Source of the DNA: Candidatus Acidiferrum typicum
Lineage (GTDB): Bacteria; Acidobacteriota; Terriglobia; Acidiferrales; UBA7541
NCBI GenBank assembly: GCA_025463055.1
Contig: JAOAPV010000038.1
Span: forward strand, 62,001-126,000
Length of the DNA stretch: 64,000 nt
Direction: 5' to 3'
The notes under the pieces were generated by a model, which worked only from the letters and a program-made list of their open reading frames with translations, did no database searches and was not told the origin of the DNA. The translations under genes and the position numbers were made by a program. Below, in pieces: positions 17,273 through 25,790 of this stretch (positions are counted from its first letter, which is position 1; the number at the start of each line of letters is the position of its first letter).

Positions 17273-18559
17273 CTAACGTTTGTCGAATTCCGCTCTGAGT
17301 TGTGAGATGTGTCCTGTCGTAATCGGTGCGTTAAATAGCGGCGCCGGTTGCGGATGTCTCACTCTTTCGTTTCGAATCATCATGCGGGCCATTAGCCGCA
17401 GCAAACTGATCCATTTTGCGAGTTCGACGCGATGGCTTTGACTATCAGGCGAAAGTGTCAAGTCGCCTCCAACGTCGGTGAGCATGTGCGCGACCTTGTT
17501 TCGGACTGGTTCAAGTTTGTCTTGCCGAATTCGGTTGAATTTCCATCCTAGAACCTCGTCCGGTGCGACATGGTCCCAACGTTCGTCGTTTGTACCTTTG
17601 GCATCCAAAGTCGGAAATACTTGAGCAACTAATTTCCGCATCTCTTCTTTTGTGCTAGGCAAGACCTCCGGGACTTTGACTGTCACTCCGGTCTTCGCAC
17701 CGACAGGTTGCGCCGCAACCTCTTCGCCGCGCTTCCAATTAATTCCCTCAATAATCTTGTACCAGCACAGAAACTGATAGTTGATGCTGTTGCTGTTGAC
17801 ACCCTCTCGATAAAGAGACAAGAGAGATTGAATGTATGGCAGCGTATTCAAGTCCGTTCCGGCTGCGGTGAGCCACACGTCAGGATATGGGCAAACGTAG
17901 CTCATTGAGCCGCTTTGACTCGAAGTCTGTTCGACGTTTAGCTGTCCAATTCTTAGCGGCACATCCACTTCAAACGTCAGCATGCTAAAAAATCCGCTCA
18001 CGGCTGAAAATGCAATTCGATCAGCCTCCCCAAAGCTTGCAGCAACCAACTCCACTACGCACTGTGCCAAACGACCGGCTTTGTTCGGCAGCCCGTGAAT
18101 TTCAACTTTCTCGACACCCGTTGGTGTACCGTGAGCCGAAAAGATCACGATTTCATCGGGATCGCCCGGTTGTCGTTCGTTCTCCGGTTTCACTAGCTGA
18201 ATGAAAGAATCTCCGCCGGTTCCACCTTTGAAATCCAAATTCTGTTGATCGAGCGCATGGCGGCTCAGGGTAAAAACGACACGGTATTTGTCCCTTCGAC
18301 TCATGAAGCTGGCGTCGGGTTTGTCACCCTTGCGCATGTTGTGGACCCACATTTGATAGTAGGCTCCCGGAATTCCTAAAACGTCTCGCGGGATTTCCGC
18401 ATTCATTGTTTGCGCTGTCGCCATATTCGAAGATACCCGTGCCGGAGAATCCGGCGGAAAAACGTAGGAGTTTTTCCCGTCGCGATCCGCATTTCCGTGG
18501 CATCGCTTGTATTTGCGACCACTACCACACGGACACGGATCGTTTCTTCCGACCTTCAT
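17273..18559 (-). CDS. SEC-C motif protein with MauJ-like HEPN-type C-terminus
   Basis: This protein is about 428 residues from the ATG at 18559; the longer frame would need a TTG at 18580. It begins with a textbook SEC-C zinc motif, [19 protein letters not shown]. The remainder resembles proteins annotated as MauJ-like: a beta-rich middle, a helical [14 protein letters not shown] segment, and [10 protein letters not shown] near residue 370. The RNKVAH sequence has the R-x4-H form of HEPN domains. This is the second HEPN-like protein within 4 kb. The role is unknown; a methylamine function is unlikely without other mau genes. Confidence 0.7.
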   Translation of the reverse strand: MKVGRNDPCPCGSGRKYKRCHGNADRDGKNSYVFPPDSPARVSSNMATAQTMNAEIPRDVLGIPGAYYQMWVHNMRKGDKPDASFMSRRDKYRVVFTLSRHALDQQNLDFKGGTGGDSFIQLVKPENERQPGDPDEIVIFSAHGTPTGVEKVEIHGLPNKAGRLAQCVVELVAASFGEADRIAFSAVSGFFSMLTFEVDVPLRIGQLNVEQTSSQSGSMSYVCPYPDVWLTAAGTDLNTLPYIQSLLSLYREGVNSNSINYQFLCWYKIIEGINWKRGEEVAAQPVGAKTGVTVKVPEVLPSTKEEMRKLVAQVFPTLDAKGTNDERWDHVAPDEVLGWKFNRIRQDKLEPVRNKVAHMLTDVGGDLTLSPDSQSHRVELAKWISLLRLMARMMIRNERVRHPQPAPLFNAPITTGHISQLRAEFDKR

Positions 18560-18580
18560 TGCTGTGTACAGTGTATCCAA

Positions 18581-18899
18581 ATTAAAGCCCTAAAAGTGCG
18601 AACGGGCCGCTAGGAGAAGACTCGCATTTTTAATGCCCTATTGTGGTGCAATTTTTCACCGACTTTTTCACTAAGGGGAACAAAAAGTAGGCAACTTTGG
18701 GCAACTCAGCGCAACGTAAGTCGTTGAAAAATATACGGGGAGGTGAGGACGCTTTTGATCCAGAGTCTGGAGTCCTACCAATTGGACGACCTCCCAATTT
18801 CCGTTTTCAGTGCCTATTATTATGCCACGCGGGTTTCACTTGGCCAAACGAAGCACATGCGGCCACGCAGCACTCTAGCGCACAGCCGTCCGGCACATC
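18581..18899. other. Intergenic junction between accessory and core-like regions
   Basis: About 320 bp without a supported protein gene. It holds the tRNA-Gln relic at 18738-18796 and, on its left, an AAGTCGTTGAAAA stretch (18718-18730). No integrase gene and no matching second copy of the tRNA end were noticed in the window. Confidence 0.5.
18738..18796 (-). pseudogene. Decayed tRNA-Gln(CUG), 5' half only
   Basis: Read on the minus strand from 18796, the sequence has a tRNA layout: acceptor strand TGGGAGG, T8, a D-arm GTCC-AATTGGTA-GGAC with A14, G18-G19 and A21, an anticodon stem start CCAGA, and loop CTCTGGA with T33 and anticodon CTG. The 3' side of the anticodon stem pairs only at two positions and then diverges. 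No T-arm (GTTCGAATC) follows, although CCTCCC at 18739-18744 could still close the acceptor. Total length is about 59 nt, too short for a working tRNA. It is best read as a tRNA-Gln relic at the edge of the accessory region; the accessory genes lie on its 3' side. Confidence 0.55.
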
Positions 18900-20540
18900 C
18901 TAATGACCGCCCGAAGCCGCGGCCCCTTTGAATCTTCGGATCAGAAACACCAGTGGCGCTCCCAGCAGCACAAACCAACCAAGCGCCGTAAAGCAATCCA
19001 TAAACGCCAGGTAAGCAGCTTGCCGTTGCAGCAAATCGAATGTCCGCGCCTGCGCGTGAACCACAGCGTCTGCATGTGTGAAACCATGTGCGGAAAAATA
19101 CTCCGTGAGGTTGCCGAGAAATCGTTGATATCGCGCATCGAAAGGAGTCGAGTGCGCCACCAACACCGTTTGATGATATTGCGTTCGGCGCGCCAGCAGC
19201 GTCGTAACAAATGCAATGCCAAAACTTCCGCCCTGGTTTCGAAAAAGATTGGTCAAGCTAGAAGCTTTACTATTCTTTTGCTTGGGCAGATTGGAATACG
19301 CAAGTTGGCTGACCGGCACGAATAGCGTAGCGATTCCAAGTCCCTGCAGTGCTCGCGCCCACGCTTCGTGCCGATAGTCCGTAGCCAAAGTGAAGCTGGC
19401 GTAATACCACATGGCCAGTGCGAAAACAAAATATCCAAATCCGATCAGCCCCTTCACACCAACTTTAGGAAGAATCCTGACCACAACCGGCGCGAGCATC
19501 ACGATCACAAAAGCACCTGGTCCAAGCACCAGCCCCGCATCCGTCGCCGTATAGCCAAACGACCGCTGCAGCATCTGCGGAATAAGCACCGTCGATCCAT
19601 AAAGCGTGAAACCGAAAAGGAAGTAGAAAATGTTGGCCAGTGCGAAATTCCGGTCCGCCAGCAAACGGATTTCCACAACCGGATCGGAGTGCCGCCACTC
19701 CCACACAATTGCAAACACAAGCGCCGCCATGGCTACCGCAAAAAAGAAAATGATGAAATTGCTTTCGAACCAGTCCTCCGTTTGTCCCCGGTCGAGCACA
19801 ACTTCAAGGCACGCAAACGCTAGAGCCACCGAGAAAATTCCCCATCCGTCGATCTTCAGTTTGCCGTCTCTCCGAGCCGATTCCACCTCGCGCTTGAACT
19901 CCGGGGGATCGGAAAGCAACCGGCTCGTGAGTAGCAGCGAAACGATGCCGATCGGGATGTTGATGAAGAACACCCATCGCCAGCTCCAGTTGTCGGTAAT
20001 CCAACCGCCCAGTGGCGGCCCAATCGCCGGTGCGGTCACAATAGCCATGCTATAAAGCGCGAACGCCGCAGCCCGTTTCGCCGGCGGAAACGTATCCACA
20101 AGGATGGCTTGCTCCACGGGGGCCAGCCCCCCGCCGCCAACCCCCTGCAAGACCCGGAAAAAGATTAGCGAACCCAAGCTCGGCGCGAAACCGCACAGCA
20201 AAGAGCTAACCGTAAATACCGCCACGCAGATCATGTAATAGCGCTTGCGTCCGAAAATCCGGCTGAGCCACGCTGACAGCGGCAAGACCACCGCGTTTGA
20301 CACCAGGTAACTCGTGAGCACCCAGGTGCTCTCGTCCGCGCTCACCGCCAGCCCTCCGGCGATGTGCGGTAGAGACACGTTGGCGATCGCCGTATCCAGC
20401 AGCTCCATGAACGTGGCCAAGGTGACCGTTATGGCGATAAACCATGGATTGATGCCCACCTTCGGGGCGGGCACGGCTGGCATGGACCTCGGCGCGGTGT
20501 TGGCTACCAGGGGCGCGTTGGCAGTCAGTGTCTCGCTCAT
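18900..20540 (-). CDS. DHA2-family MFS multidrug exporter (EmrB/QacA type)
   Basis: This protein of 546 residues is predicted to have 14 membrane segments, as in the DHA2 group. After a Pro/Ala-rich N-terminal tail come the motif D1 region LLDTAIANVSLPHI, motif A in the cytoplasmic loop (LSRIFGRKRYY), the RVLQGVGGGG segment and motif C-like APAIGPPLGGWI. It would extrude hydrophobic compounds with proton exchange, and such exporters often pair with an HlyD-type EmrA, which is absent beside it. Upstream lie two near-identical palindromes suited to a TetR-type repressor. It is preceded by GAGAG as a modest ribosome-binding site. Confidence 0.93.
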   Translation of the reverse strand: MSETLTANAPLVANTAPRSMPAVPAPKVGINPWFIAITVTLATFMELLDTAIANVSLPHIAGGLAVSADESTWVLTSYLVSNAVVLPLSAWLSRIFGRKRYYMICVAVFTVSSLLCGFAPSLGSLIFFRVLQGVGGGGLAPVEQAILVDTFPPAKRAAAFALYSMAIVTAPAIGPPLGGWITDNWSWRWVFFINIPIGIVSLLLTSRLLSDPPEFKREVESARRDGKLKIDGWGIFSVALAFACLEVVLDRGQTEDWFESNFIIFFFAVAMAALVFAIVWEWRHSDPVVEIRLLADRNFALANIFYFLFGFTLYGSTVLIPQMLQRSFGYTATDAGLVLGPGAFVIVMLAPVVVRILPKVGVKGLIGFGYFVFALAMWYYASFTLATDYRHEAWARALQGLGIATLFVPVSQLAYSNLPKQKNSKASSLTNLFRNQGGSFGIAFVTTLLARRTQYHQTVLVAHSTPFDARYQRFLGNLTEYFSAHGFTHADAVVHAQARTFDLLQRQAAYLAFMDCFTALGWFVLLGAPLVFLIRRFKGAAASGGH

Positions 20541-20568
20541 GGCTCTCTCGCCAGAGTTAGATGCAGCA

Positions 20569-20619
20569 GAGACCGTACGGTCTCATATAATTATATGCTT
20601 TAAGAGACCAGTCGGTCTC
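20569..20619. promoter_or_regulatory. Twin palindromic operators in the MFS exporter promoter region
   Basis: A perfect palindrome GAGACCGTACGGTCTC (20569-20584) and a second copy, GAGACCAGTCGGTCTC (20604-20619), share six-base arms, and their centres are 35 bp apart. The AT-rich core ATATAATTATAT between them can supply a -10 element for the leftward MFS gene. Arms of this type are typical of TetR/AcrR-family operators. No TetR gene is adjacent, so the regulator must be encoded elsewhere or outside the window. Confidence 0.65.
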
Positions 20620-20677
20620 ACGGTCGCGCGAATCTAGAGATGGCCAAGGGAGAACAATCTGCCGCTAGAAAATACTG

Positions 20678-21907
20678 CTAGCGCTGCGGGTTCGTAGTCG
20701 TACTCGTAGCGGATGATGGTGCGGATGGAACCGGCACGGGTACCAGGCGCCCGTCTGCGATTGTGTATTCTTCGCCGCCCCAGTGGATGCGGTTGGATGC
20801 AAAGCTTGCCAGCCAAACGACGAAGTGGATCGCATCCCTCAATGGGACCAGCCAAAGTTTGCGCCGCACCACATCATCGCCCACGCCCCAGATGCCGACA
20901 GTCCAAGCCATCGTCAATCGCAAAACCAAGTAGGCAATCAAGTATGCTGCAGCAATCCATGGCGCCGGCGCAATCAGCGCGGCGAGGACAGCCCAGGGCA
21001 AGCCATGCGTAAAAATCAGGCCCGCGAAAGAAAGCGGTCGACAAAGGCGCACGGTGCGGGACCAGCGCACTTGATGCTGCCAGAAGCTGCGCGCCGTCTG
21101 CGCGGGATACATCGTCCACACCGCTTCTCGTGAAAGCAAAACTGTGCCGCCCGCTTTTGCAATGCGGTGGCCTAGTTCGTAGTCGTCCGCGAGCACATCA
21201 GCAATTCCTGCAAACCCGCCGATCTTTGCGACCCATGCTTTCGTGGTCACGATTGAAGCGCCCAGCGCAAAAGTGATTCCCTCCATCCAGTTAGCCATCA
21301 GCACACCTGCAAAAAAGTCGCTCGCTGCGCCAATGGCTTCCAGCTCAGCGCCAAGATTTTTCTCAGCAATACCTCGATAGAACGAAGTTACTGCGCCGAC
21401 TCTCCGGTCGGCGAATGGTGCAACGACCTGTCTCAGATACGTTGGCGCGAGTCGTATGTCGCCGTCGGTCAAGACGAGGATTTCGTGCTGCGCCTCGTGC
21501 GCCAGCCGAACCAGCATATTGACTTTGCGATTTGCGCCTATTTGCTCCGCGCCGATGAAGAGTCGTATCCGCCGTTGCGGAAAATCTGTGATGAGCCGCT
21601 GAATCAATGGCACGGCGGGATCGGTTTCATCCCCCGCGCCGAAGAGAATTTCGTAGTTCGCATACTCCTGCCCGCAAAAGCTTGCGAAATTCTCATAAGA
21701 GCCAAAATCCACACCGCGAACAGGCTTAAGCAAGCTAACCGCCGGAGCATACGGAGCAAATTCTCGCCTACGCTTGCGAGTGAAAAATCGCAATGCCGCA
21801 AGCGTCGCTGCAATGTAATAAGCGAGCGGCGTCGCCGCAAGCACAAGCAACCAGAAACGCCACCCGGGCAACACAAAAGCATTCGCAGTAACGAGGAACC
21901 ATCTCAC
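20678..21907 (-). CDS. GT21 ceramide-glucosyltransferase/HpnI-like glycosyltransferase (second copy)
   Basis: This protein of 409 residues has an N-terminal membrane anchor, then the family start LLKPVRGVDFGSYENFASFC, the DGDIRL nucleotide-sugar metal motif, a second DDYELG acidic motif and the QVRWSRT (Q/RxxRW-type) motif, followed by C-terminal membrane helices. GT21/HpnI enzymes move a sugar from a UDP donor to a membrane lipid. The GTG start overlaps the stop of the preceding paralogue by 4 nt. The two copies share the whole layout, so this is a tandem duplication whose second member may use another donor or lipid. Confidence 0.85.
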   Translation of the reverse strand: MRWFLVTANAFVLPGWRFWLLVLAATPLAYYIAATLAALRFFTRKRRREFAPYAPAVSLLKPVRGVDFGSYENFASFCGQEYANYEILFGAGDETDPAVPLIQRLITDFPQRRIRLFIGAEQIGANRKVNMLVRLAHEAQHEILVLTDGDIRLAPTYLRQVVAPFADRRVGAVTSFYRGIAEKNLGAELEAIGAASDFFAGVLMANWMEGITFALGASIVTTKAWVAKIGGFAGIADVLADDYELGHRIAKAGGTVLLSREAVWTMYPAQTARSFWQHQVRWSRTVRLCRPLSFAGLIFTHGLPWAVLAALIAPAPWIAAAYLIAYLVLRLTMAWTVGIWGVGDDVVRRKLWLVPLRDAIHFVVWLASFASNRIHWGGEEYTIADGRLVPVPVPSAPSSATSTTTNPQR

Positions 21908-23124
21908 TTCACGCCTCGCGCGTTCTGTTGCAACGTCTCGGTCCGTGTATCGCGAATCGGCTCCAGTAGGCGATTTCGGACGCGATACTCAAGTCCCCGC
22001 CAGGTTATCCTATTCGTGAAAAATCCGGCGAACCAGACCGCGGCGCTGATGGCATCGCGCGCGGGCGCCAGCCATAGTTTCGAGGCAATGTTGCCATCTT
22101 GTAACCCCCAAACGCCTGCTGCATAAGCCATGCTGAGCCGCAAAGCCAAATAAACCCCAACAAAAGCGGCCGCCGTCCCGATCCAGCCCGAACCGGCAGC
22201 TACAACCGCCGCCAAAACCGCCCACGGCAAGCCATGCGTGAAAATCATTCCTGCATATCCCGCCGGCCGCACATTCCGCAAGCCAATCGCCCAGCGCAAC
22301 TCATGCCGCAAGAAATCGCCGAATTTCTCCTGCGGAAAAACCATCGAGACGGGTTCGCGCATCAACTCCACGCGGTGTCCTTTGCTTGCAATGCGATTTC
22401 CCAGCTCGAAATCGTCGGAATGATGATTGGCTATTGCCTCCCACCCGCCGATTTCCGCCAATCGCTCCTTAGTTGTAGCCATCGTCCAGCCAAAGGCAAA
22501 TTGCAGTTTGCCCTCGAGCCGTCGCGCCACCAGCGCACTCGGCACTGAGTCCATGCACATTCCGAGCATGTCCAGATCTGCAGCCAACGTACCCCCGCCA
22601 GCGCAGCGATAGAAACATGTAACCGCGCCCACACGCCTGTCGGCAAACGGTGCAACCACTTCGCGCAAGTAATCAGGCTGTACGCGAACGTCGCTGTCCG
22701 TCATCACCAGTAATTCGTAGCGCGCTTCCTTCACCAGGGTGCACAGGCTGTTCACCTTGTTGTTTTCGCCCACGCGCGGCACGTCGGTGACAAACCGAAT
22801 CGATCGATCCGGAAAATCCCTTTGCAATTTCTCAATTACCGGAATCACCGGGTCCTGCGGATCAGCCATCGCAAAAACTAATTCGTATTCCGGATAATCT
22901 AGCCGGCAGTAGCTCGCAAAGTTTTCGTAAGCTCCGGGATCTACGCCGCGCACAGCCTTCAGTATGCTGACCGGCGGCGCAAAGGAGTCATCGCGGGGCG
23001 GCAATCTGCGGAGGCCACGAAAATATTCAATGGTGCAGTAGAGAGACAGCAGGTAGTACACCAGCGGACCGGCCGCCAACACCAGCACGGCCAAGCGGAG
23101 CATCGACAGAACCGTTTCGCTCAT
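21904..23124 (-). CDS. hpnI: Hopanoid-associated glycosyltransferase HpnI-like (GT21)
   Basis: This protein of 406 residues has the same domain order as its downstream paralogue: an N-terminal helix, ILKAVRGVDPGAYENFASYC, a TDSDVRVQ metal motif, DDFELG, ELRWAIG, then membrane helices. In hopanoid producers HpnI adds N-acetylglucosamine to bacteriohopanetetrol as the first step toward the cyclitol ether head group, and HpnJ then rearranges the sugar. Here HpnJ lies 2.7 kb upstream in the same transcription direction. The genes form a run (HpnJ, two small transporters, ArnT-like, HpnI-like twice) with gaps under 10 bp after HpnJ. The deacetylase HpnK is not in the window. Confidence 0.75.
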   Translation of the reverse strand: MSETVLSMLRLAVLVLAAGPLVYYLLSLYCTIEYFRGLRRLPPRDDSFAPPVSILKAVRGVDPGAYENFASYCRLDYPEYELVFAMADPQDPVIPVIEKLQRDFPDRSIRFVTDVPRVGENNKVNSLCTLVKEARYELLVMTDSDVRVQPDYLREVVAPFADRRVGAVTCFYRCAGGGTLAADLDMLGMCMDSVPSALVARRLEGKLQFAFGWTMATTKERLAEIGGWEAIANHHSDDFELGNRIASKGHRVELMREPVSMVFPQEKFGDFLRHELRWAIGLRNVRPAGYAGMIFTHGLPWAVLAAVVAAGSGWIGTAAAFVGVYLALRLSMAYAAGVWGLQDGNIASKLWLAPARDAISAAVWFAGFFTNRITWRGLEYRVRNRLLEPIRDTRTETLQQNARGVK

Positions 23125-23129
23125 AGCGT

Positions 23130-25022
23130 CTATTGCGAGGCGGCCACGGAAGTGACCGGGTGATTAGCGTACACCGCTTTGCCGCCGCTTTCGGCCAGCA
23201 AATAACTTCCAGCCGCAGAGAGCCGCTGCGCTGCCGCTGCCCGTTGCTCTGAAGGAACAAAAAGAAAAACTCGTTTCGGTCCCGCCCACAATGCCAAAAA
23301 TTCCGGATCAGTCAAAAAAATATGTGGCGCATCCGCATACCGCGAACCCGCCTCCAGATTGTTATAGCGCCCATTCCACAAGAGCAATTGCCGATTGGTG
23401 TAAAACGCCACGCCAGACATAGCGTCGAATTCACCGTAAAGCGCCAGCGTATCCGCCGGCGTGATTTGCGGCAAAACTTTCGTAATCAGTGGCCTTGAGG
23501 ACAAATAGGGCCCAAAAACACCCAAGGCAATATTCGAGGCGAAAAAGAATACCGCCATCGTGATCGCCAGGCAGATCGCCGCGCCTTCAGCCCGCCCCTT
23601 GCGACGCAGCCACCACGCAGCCGCCAAGCCAAAAAGAAACGCGGCGGCGGCCAGCGCTGAAGGCAATCGCAAAAGCGCAAAAGCTTGCGGCGTCAAATCC
23701 AAAATGTGCGCCATCGACACGCGATAGAAATCGTTTTCGTGCTCTTTCAACAGCGAAGAAATGTCGCCATTCACCGGCACTTTGGCGGAAATCCACAACA
23801 TGGCGATCAGCACCGCTGCCAGCGCCGCACCCACCGCCGCCAGTGCGGCTTGCATGCGCACAACCCACCGCTTGCCTTGTTCCTCAGCCCTGGCCAAGCC
23901 GATTCCAAGCAGCATGGCAAGTGCCGGCCACGCGCCAAAACTGTAGTACTCCATTCGCGAACCAATCGTCAGCGAGAAAAACAGCAAAATAAACCCGGCC
24001 CACAAAACAAGCAGCAATCGCGCCTGTCCTTCAGCCGATAAATTCTTCCAAGTTCGCGGCCGCGGAATGCAGCGCAAAACGCCCGGGAGAAAAATGCTCC
24101 ACGGGAAAAACCAAATCAGGTGCGCGCCAAGCCAAAGCCATAGGGGCACTGCCTCATAATCGGGAGGATACCGCGTGCCGATCGCGCGCTTGAGATGCTC
24201 GTTGATAAAGTAAGACCAGAAAAAACTGTTAGCGCGCAGGCTCGCAAACACGTGCCACGGAGCCGCCACCAGCACGAAAATCGCAACACTCGAAAACAAA
24301 TGTAGTTCTCGCCATCGCTCCCAGGAGCGTGTAGCGGCGATAAACAAAAAGAGGATAGCCACTGGGAAAATCACGCCGATCAGTCCGCGCGTCAGCATCG
24401 CCAGACCAGTGATCGCGGCTGCGCCCCAATACGCCACGCGAGGGTTTAGTGATCCCGTCCAGCCGCGCAGAAATAGATAGAAAATCGACATGAATTCCAG
24501 GGCGTAAATCGCTTCTGGAATCATGATGCGCGTAAACAGAAAAAATCCAGCGCTGGTACACACCGCCAGTCCGCTGTACAACCCTGCGCGAACCCCGAAA
24601 AATCGGCGCGCAAATTCATTCACCAGCAGCACCAAGCCAATCATGGCCAGCGCGACTGGCAGGCGCGTTGAAAATTCGTGCTGCCCCAGAGCAGCGTAGC
24701 TCATCGCCACGGCCCAGTAATGCAGCGGCGCCTTCATCAGGTAGCGAATGCCGTTCATGTACAGAATGACCCAGTCATGCCTTTGCAGCATTTCGCGCGA
24801 AACCATAGCGTGCGATGCGTCTGCATCGTCTAGCAGGGCGGGAAAGCCGGCATTTCCGAGGTATATCGCAGCGGAGAGAACAATCAACAGTATGACAGCG
24901 CTAGCGCGGCTCAATTCAGAAGAGCCTGAGCCGGCGTCTTCCAAACTACTCTTTTCCTCCGAAAAATTGTTTTCAACCTGCCGCAACAAGCGCAACTCCC
25001 ACGCATACCAGCACCACACCAA
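23130..25022 (-). CDS. ArnT-like lipid-linked glycosyltransferase (PMT/GT83 family)
   Basis: This protein of 630 residues is predicted to have 12-13 membrane helices. The first periplasmic loop holds the catalytic acidic pair in DDADASHAMVSREM, characteristic of ArnT and related polyprenyl-phosphate sugar transferases. It moves a sugar from an undecaprenyl carrier to an envelope lipid outside the inner membrane. The annotated start overlaps the preceding transporter gene by 50 nt; a TTG just before the overlap end may be the true start. Its stop is 5 nt before the HpnI-like gene. Its context beside HpnJ/HpnI suggests a hopanoid or glycolipid acceptor rather than lipid A, but this is inference. 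Confidence 0.85.
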   Translation of the reverse strand: MVWCWYAWELRLLRQVENNFSEEKSSLEDAGSGSSELSRASAVILLIVLSAAIYLGNAGFPALLDDADASHAMVSREMLQRHDWVILYMNGIRYLMKAPLHYWAVAMSYAALGQHEFSTRLPVALAMIGLVLLVNEFARRFFGVRAGLYSGLAVCTSAGFFLFTRIMIPEAIYALEFMSIFYLFLRGWTGSLNPRVAYWGAAAITGLAMLTRGLIGVIFPVAILFLFIAATRSWERWRELHLFSSVAIFVLVAAPWHVFASLRANSFFWSYFINEHLKRAIGTRYPPDYEAVPLWLWLGAHLIWFFPWSIFLPGVLRCIPRPRTWKNLSAEGQARLLLVLWAGFILLFFSLTIGSRMEYYSFGAWPALAMLLGIGLARAEEQGKRWVVRMQAALAAVGAALAAVLIAMLWISAKVPVNGDISSLLKEHENDFYRVSMAHILDLTPQAFALLRLPSALAAAAFLFGLAAAWWLRRKGRAEGAAICLAITMAVFFFASNIALGVFGPYLSSRPLITKVLPQITPADTLALYGEFDAMSGVAFYTNRQLLLWNGRYNNLEAGSRYADAPHIFLTDPEFLALWAGPKRVFLFVPSEQRAAAAQRLSAAGSYLLAESGGKAVYANHPVTSVAASQ

Positions 25023-25341
25023 TCCACCGGGCAGGACTTACTTCTTCGCGCAAAATATATTTCGCGCCCAGCGTGCCCACAACATAACTGAGCGCCGATG
25101 CAGGAATTACAAAACTGATCGGCCGCCAGGAAAGCAACACCAGCAAAGAATAAAACGAAAGCGCCATCAGCGGGACGCCCGCCCAGAACCATCCATTGCG
25201 CATTGCGCGTTTCAGGAACTCGAATAGCTCACGAGGGCGGAGGCGTTCGGGCTCGCCGGTCGCCTTCATTCCATGCGTAATCGCAATTTCTCCGCCGGTG
25301 CTGCTCAGTATCAGCACACCGAGCAGCAGCGCGACCCGCAT
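24973..25341 (-). CDS. Small EamA/SMR-type membrane protein (flippase-like), second of a pair
   Basis: This protein of 122 residues is counted from the ATG at 25341; an upstream start would add an unlikely Ala/Gly-rich tail. It has four hydrophobic helices and the ending IGVVLVCVGVALVAAG, as in half-size EamA/SMR proteins such as ArnE/ArnF. ArnE/F move aminoarabinose-lipid carriers across the membrane as a pair. This gene overlaps the related upstream gene by one base (TAATG) and is followed by an ArnT-like enzyme. Flipping of a lipid-linked sugar is therefore a reasonable inference; drug export is the alternative. Confidence 0.75.
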   Translation of the reverse strand: MRVALLLGVLILSSTGGEIAITHGMKATGEPERLRPRELFEFLKRAMRNGWFWAGVPLMALSFYSLLVLLSWRPISFVIPASALSYVVGTLGAKYILREEVSPARWIGVVLVCVGVALVAAG

Positions 25342-25781
25342 TATGCCGCCGCCTGTCGCGGTTCCCGCGCTAGCGCTTCCGTGGTGCGCGGCCGCGTCTG
25401 CCCCACCAGCAAGACGCCGGCGCAAATCAGCACCACTCCAATCCAGCGCCGCGGCGAAACATGTTCGTGCAGGAAGATCACTGCGAGCAGTGTCAGCAGC
25501 GCGTAGCCGAACGCTCCGGCGGGCATTACGTAACTATAATCCGCCCAACTCAGAACGGTCATGTAGCTGAGCATGAATCCAGCGAGGAAGGCGATTCCGA
25601 TCCAGATGGTTCCATTGGTGATGGTGGCGAGGAAGGCGTGCTGTAAACCTGACTGAGAAATTTCCACGGCGCCGATTTTTGTCATGCCGCGCTTAAGCAT
25701 CAGGTCGCCGACGTTGGCGCACACAACCATTGCGAGGATCATGACCAGGGTCTTGATCCGAATCCGTAACTCGTTTCCCAT
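25341..25781 (-). CDS. Small EamA/SMR-type membrane protein (flippase-like), first of a pair
   Basis: This protein of 146 residues has four membrane helices. Conserved elements of the half-size EamA/SMR group are visible: NVGDLMLKRGMTKIG after the first helix, YVMPAGAFGYALLTLL in the third, and EHVSPRRWIGVVLICAGVLLV in the last. The matching end of the next gene (EEVSPARWIGVVLVCVGVAL) shows the two are paralogues that may form a heterodimer like ArnE/ArnF. It starts 9 bp after the HpnJ gene ends. Confidence 0.78.
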   Translation of the reverse strand: MGNELRIRIKTLVMILAMVVCANVGDLMLKRGMTKIGAVEISQSGLQHAFLATITNGTIWIGIAFLAGFMLSYMTVLSWADYSYVMPAGAFGYALLTLLAVIFLHEHVSPRRWIGVVLICAGVLLVGQTRPRTTEALAREPRQAAA

Positions 25782-25790
25782 GTGGTGAAA

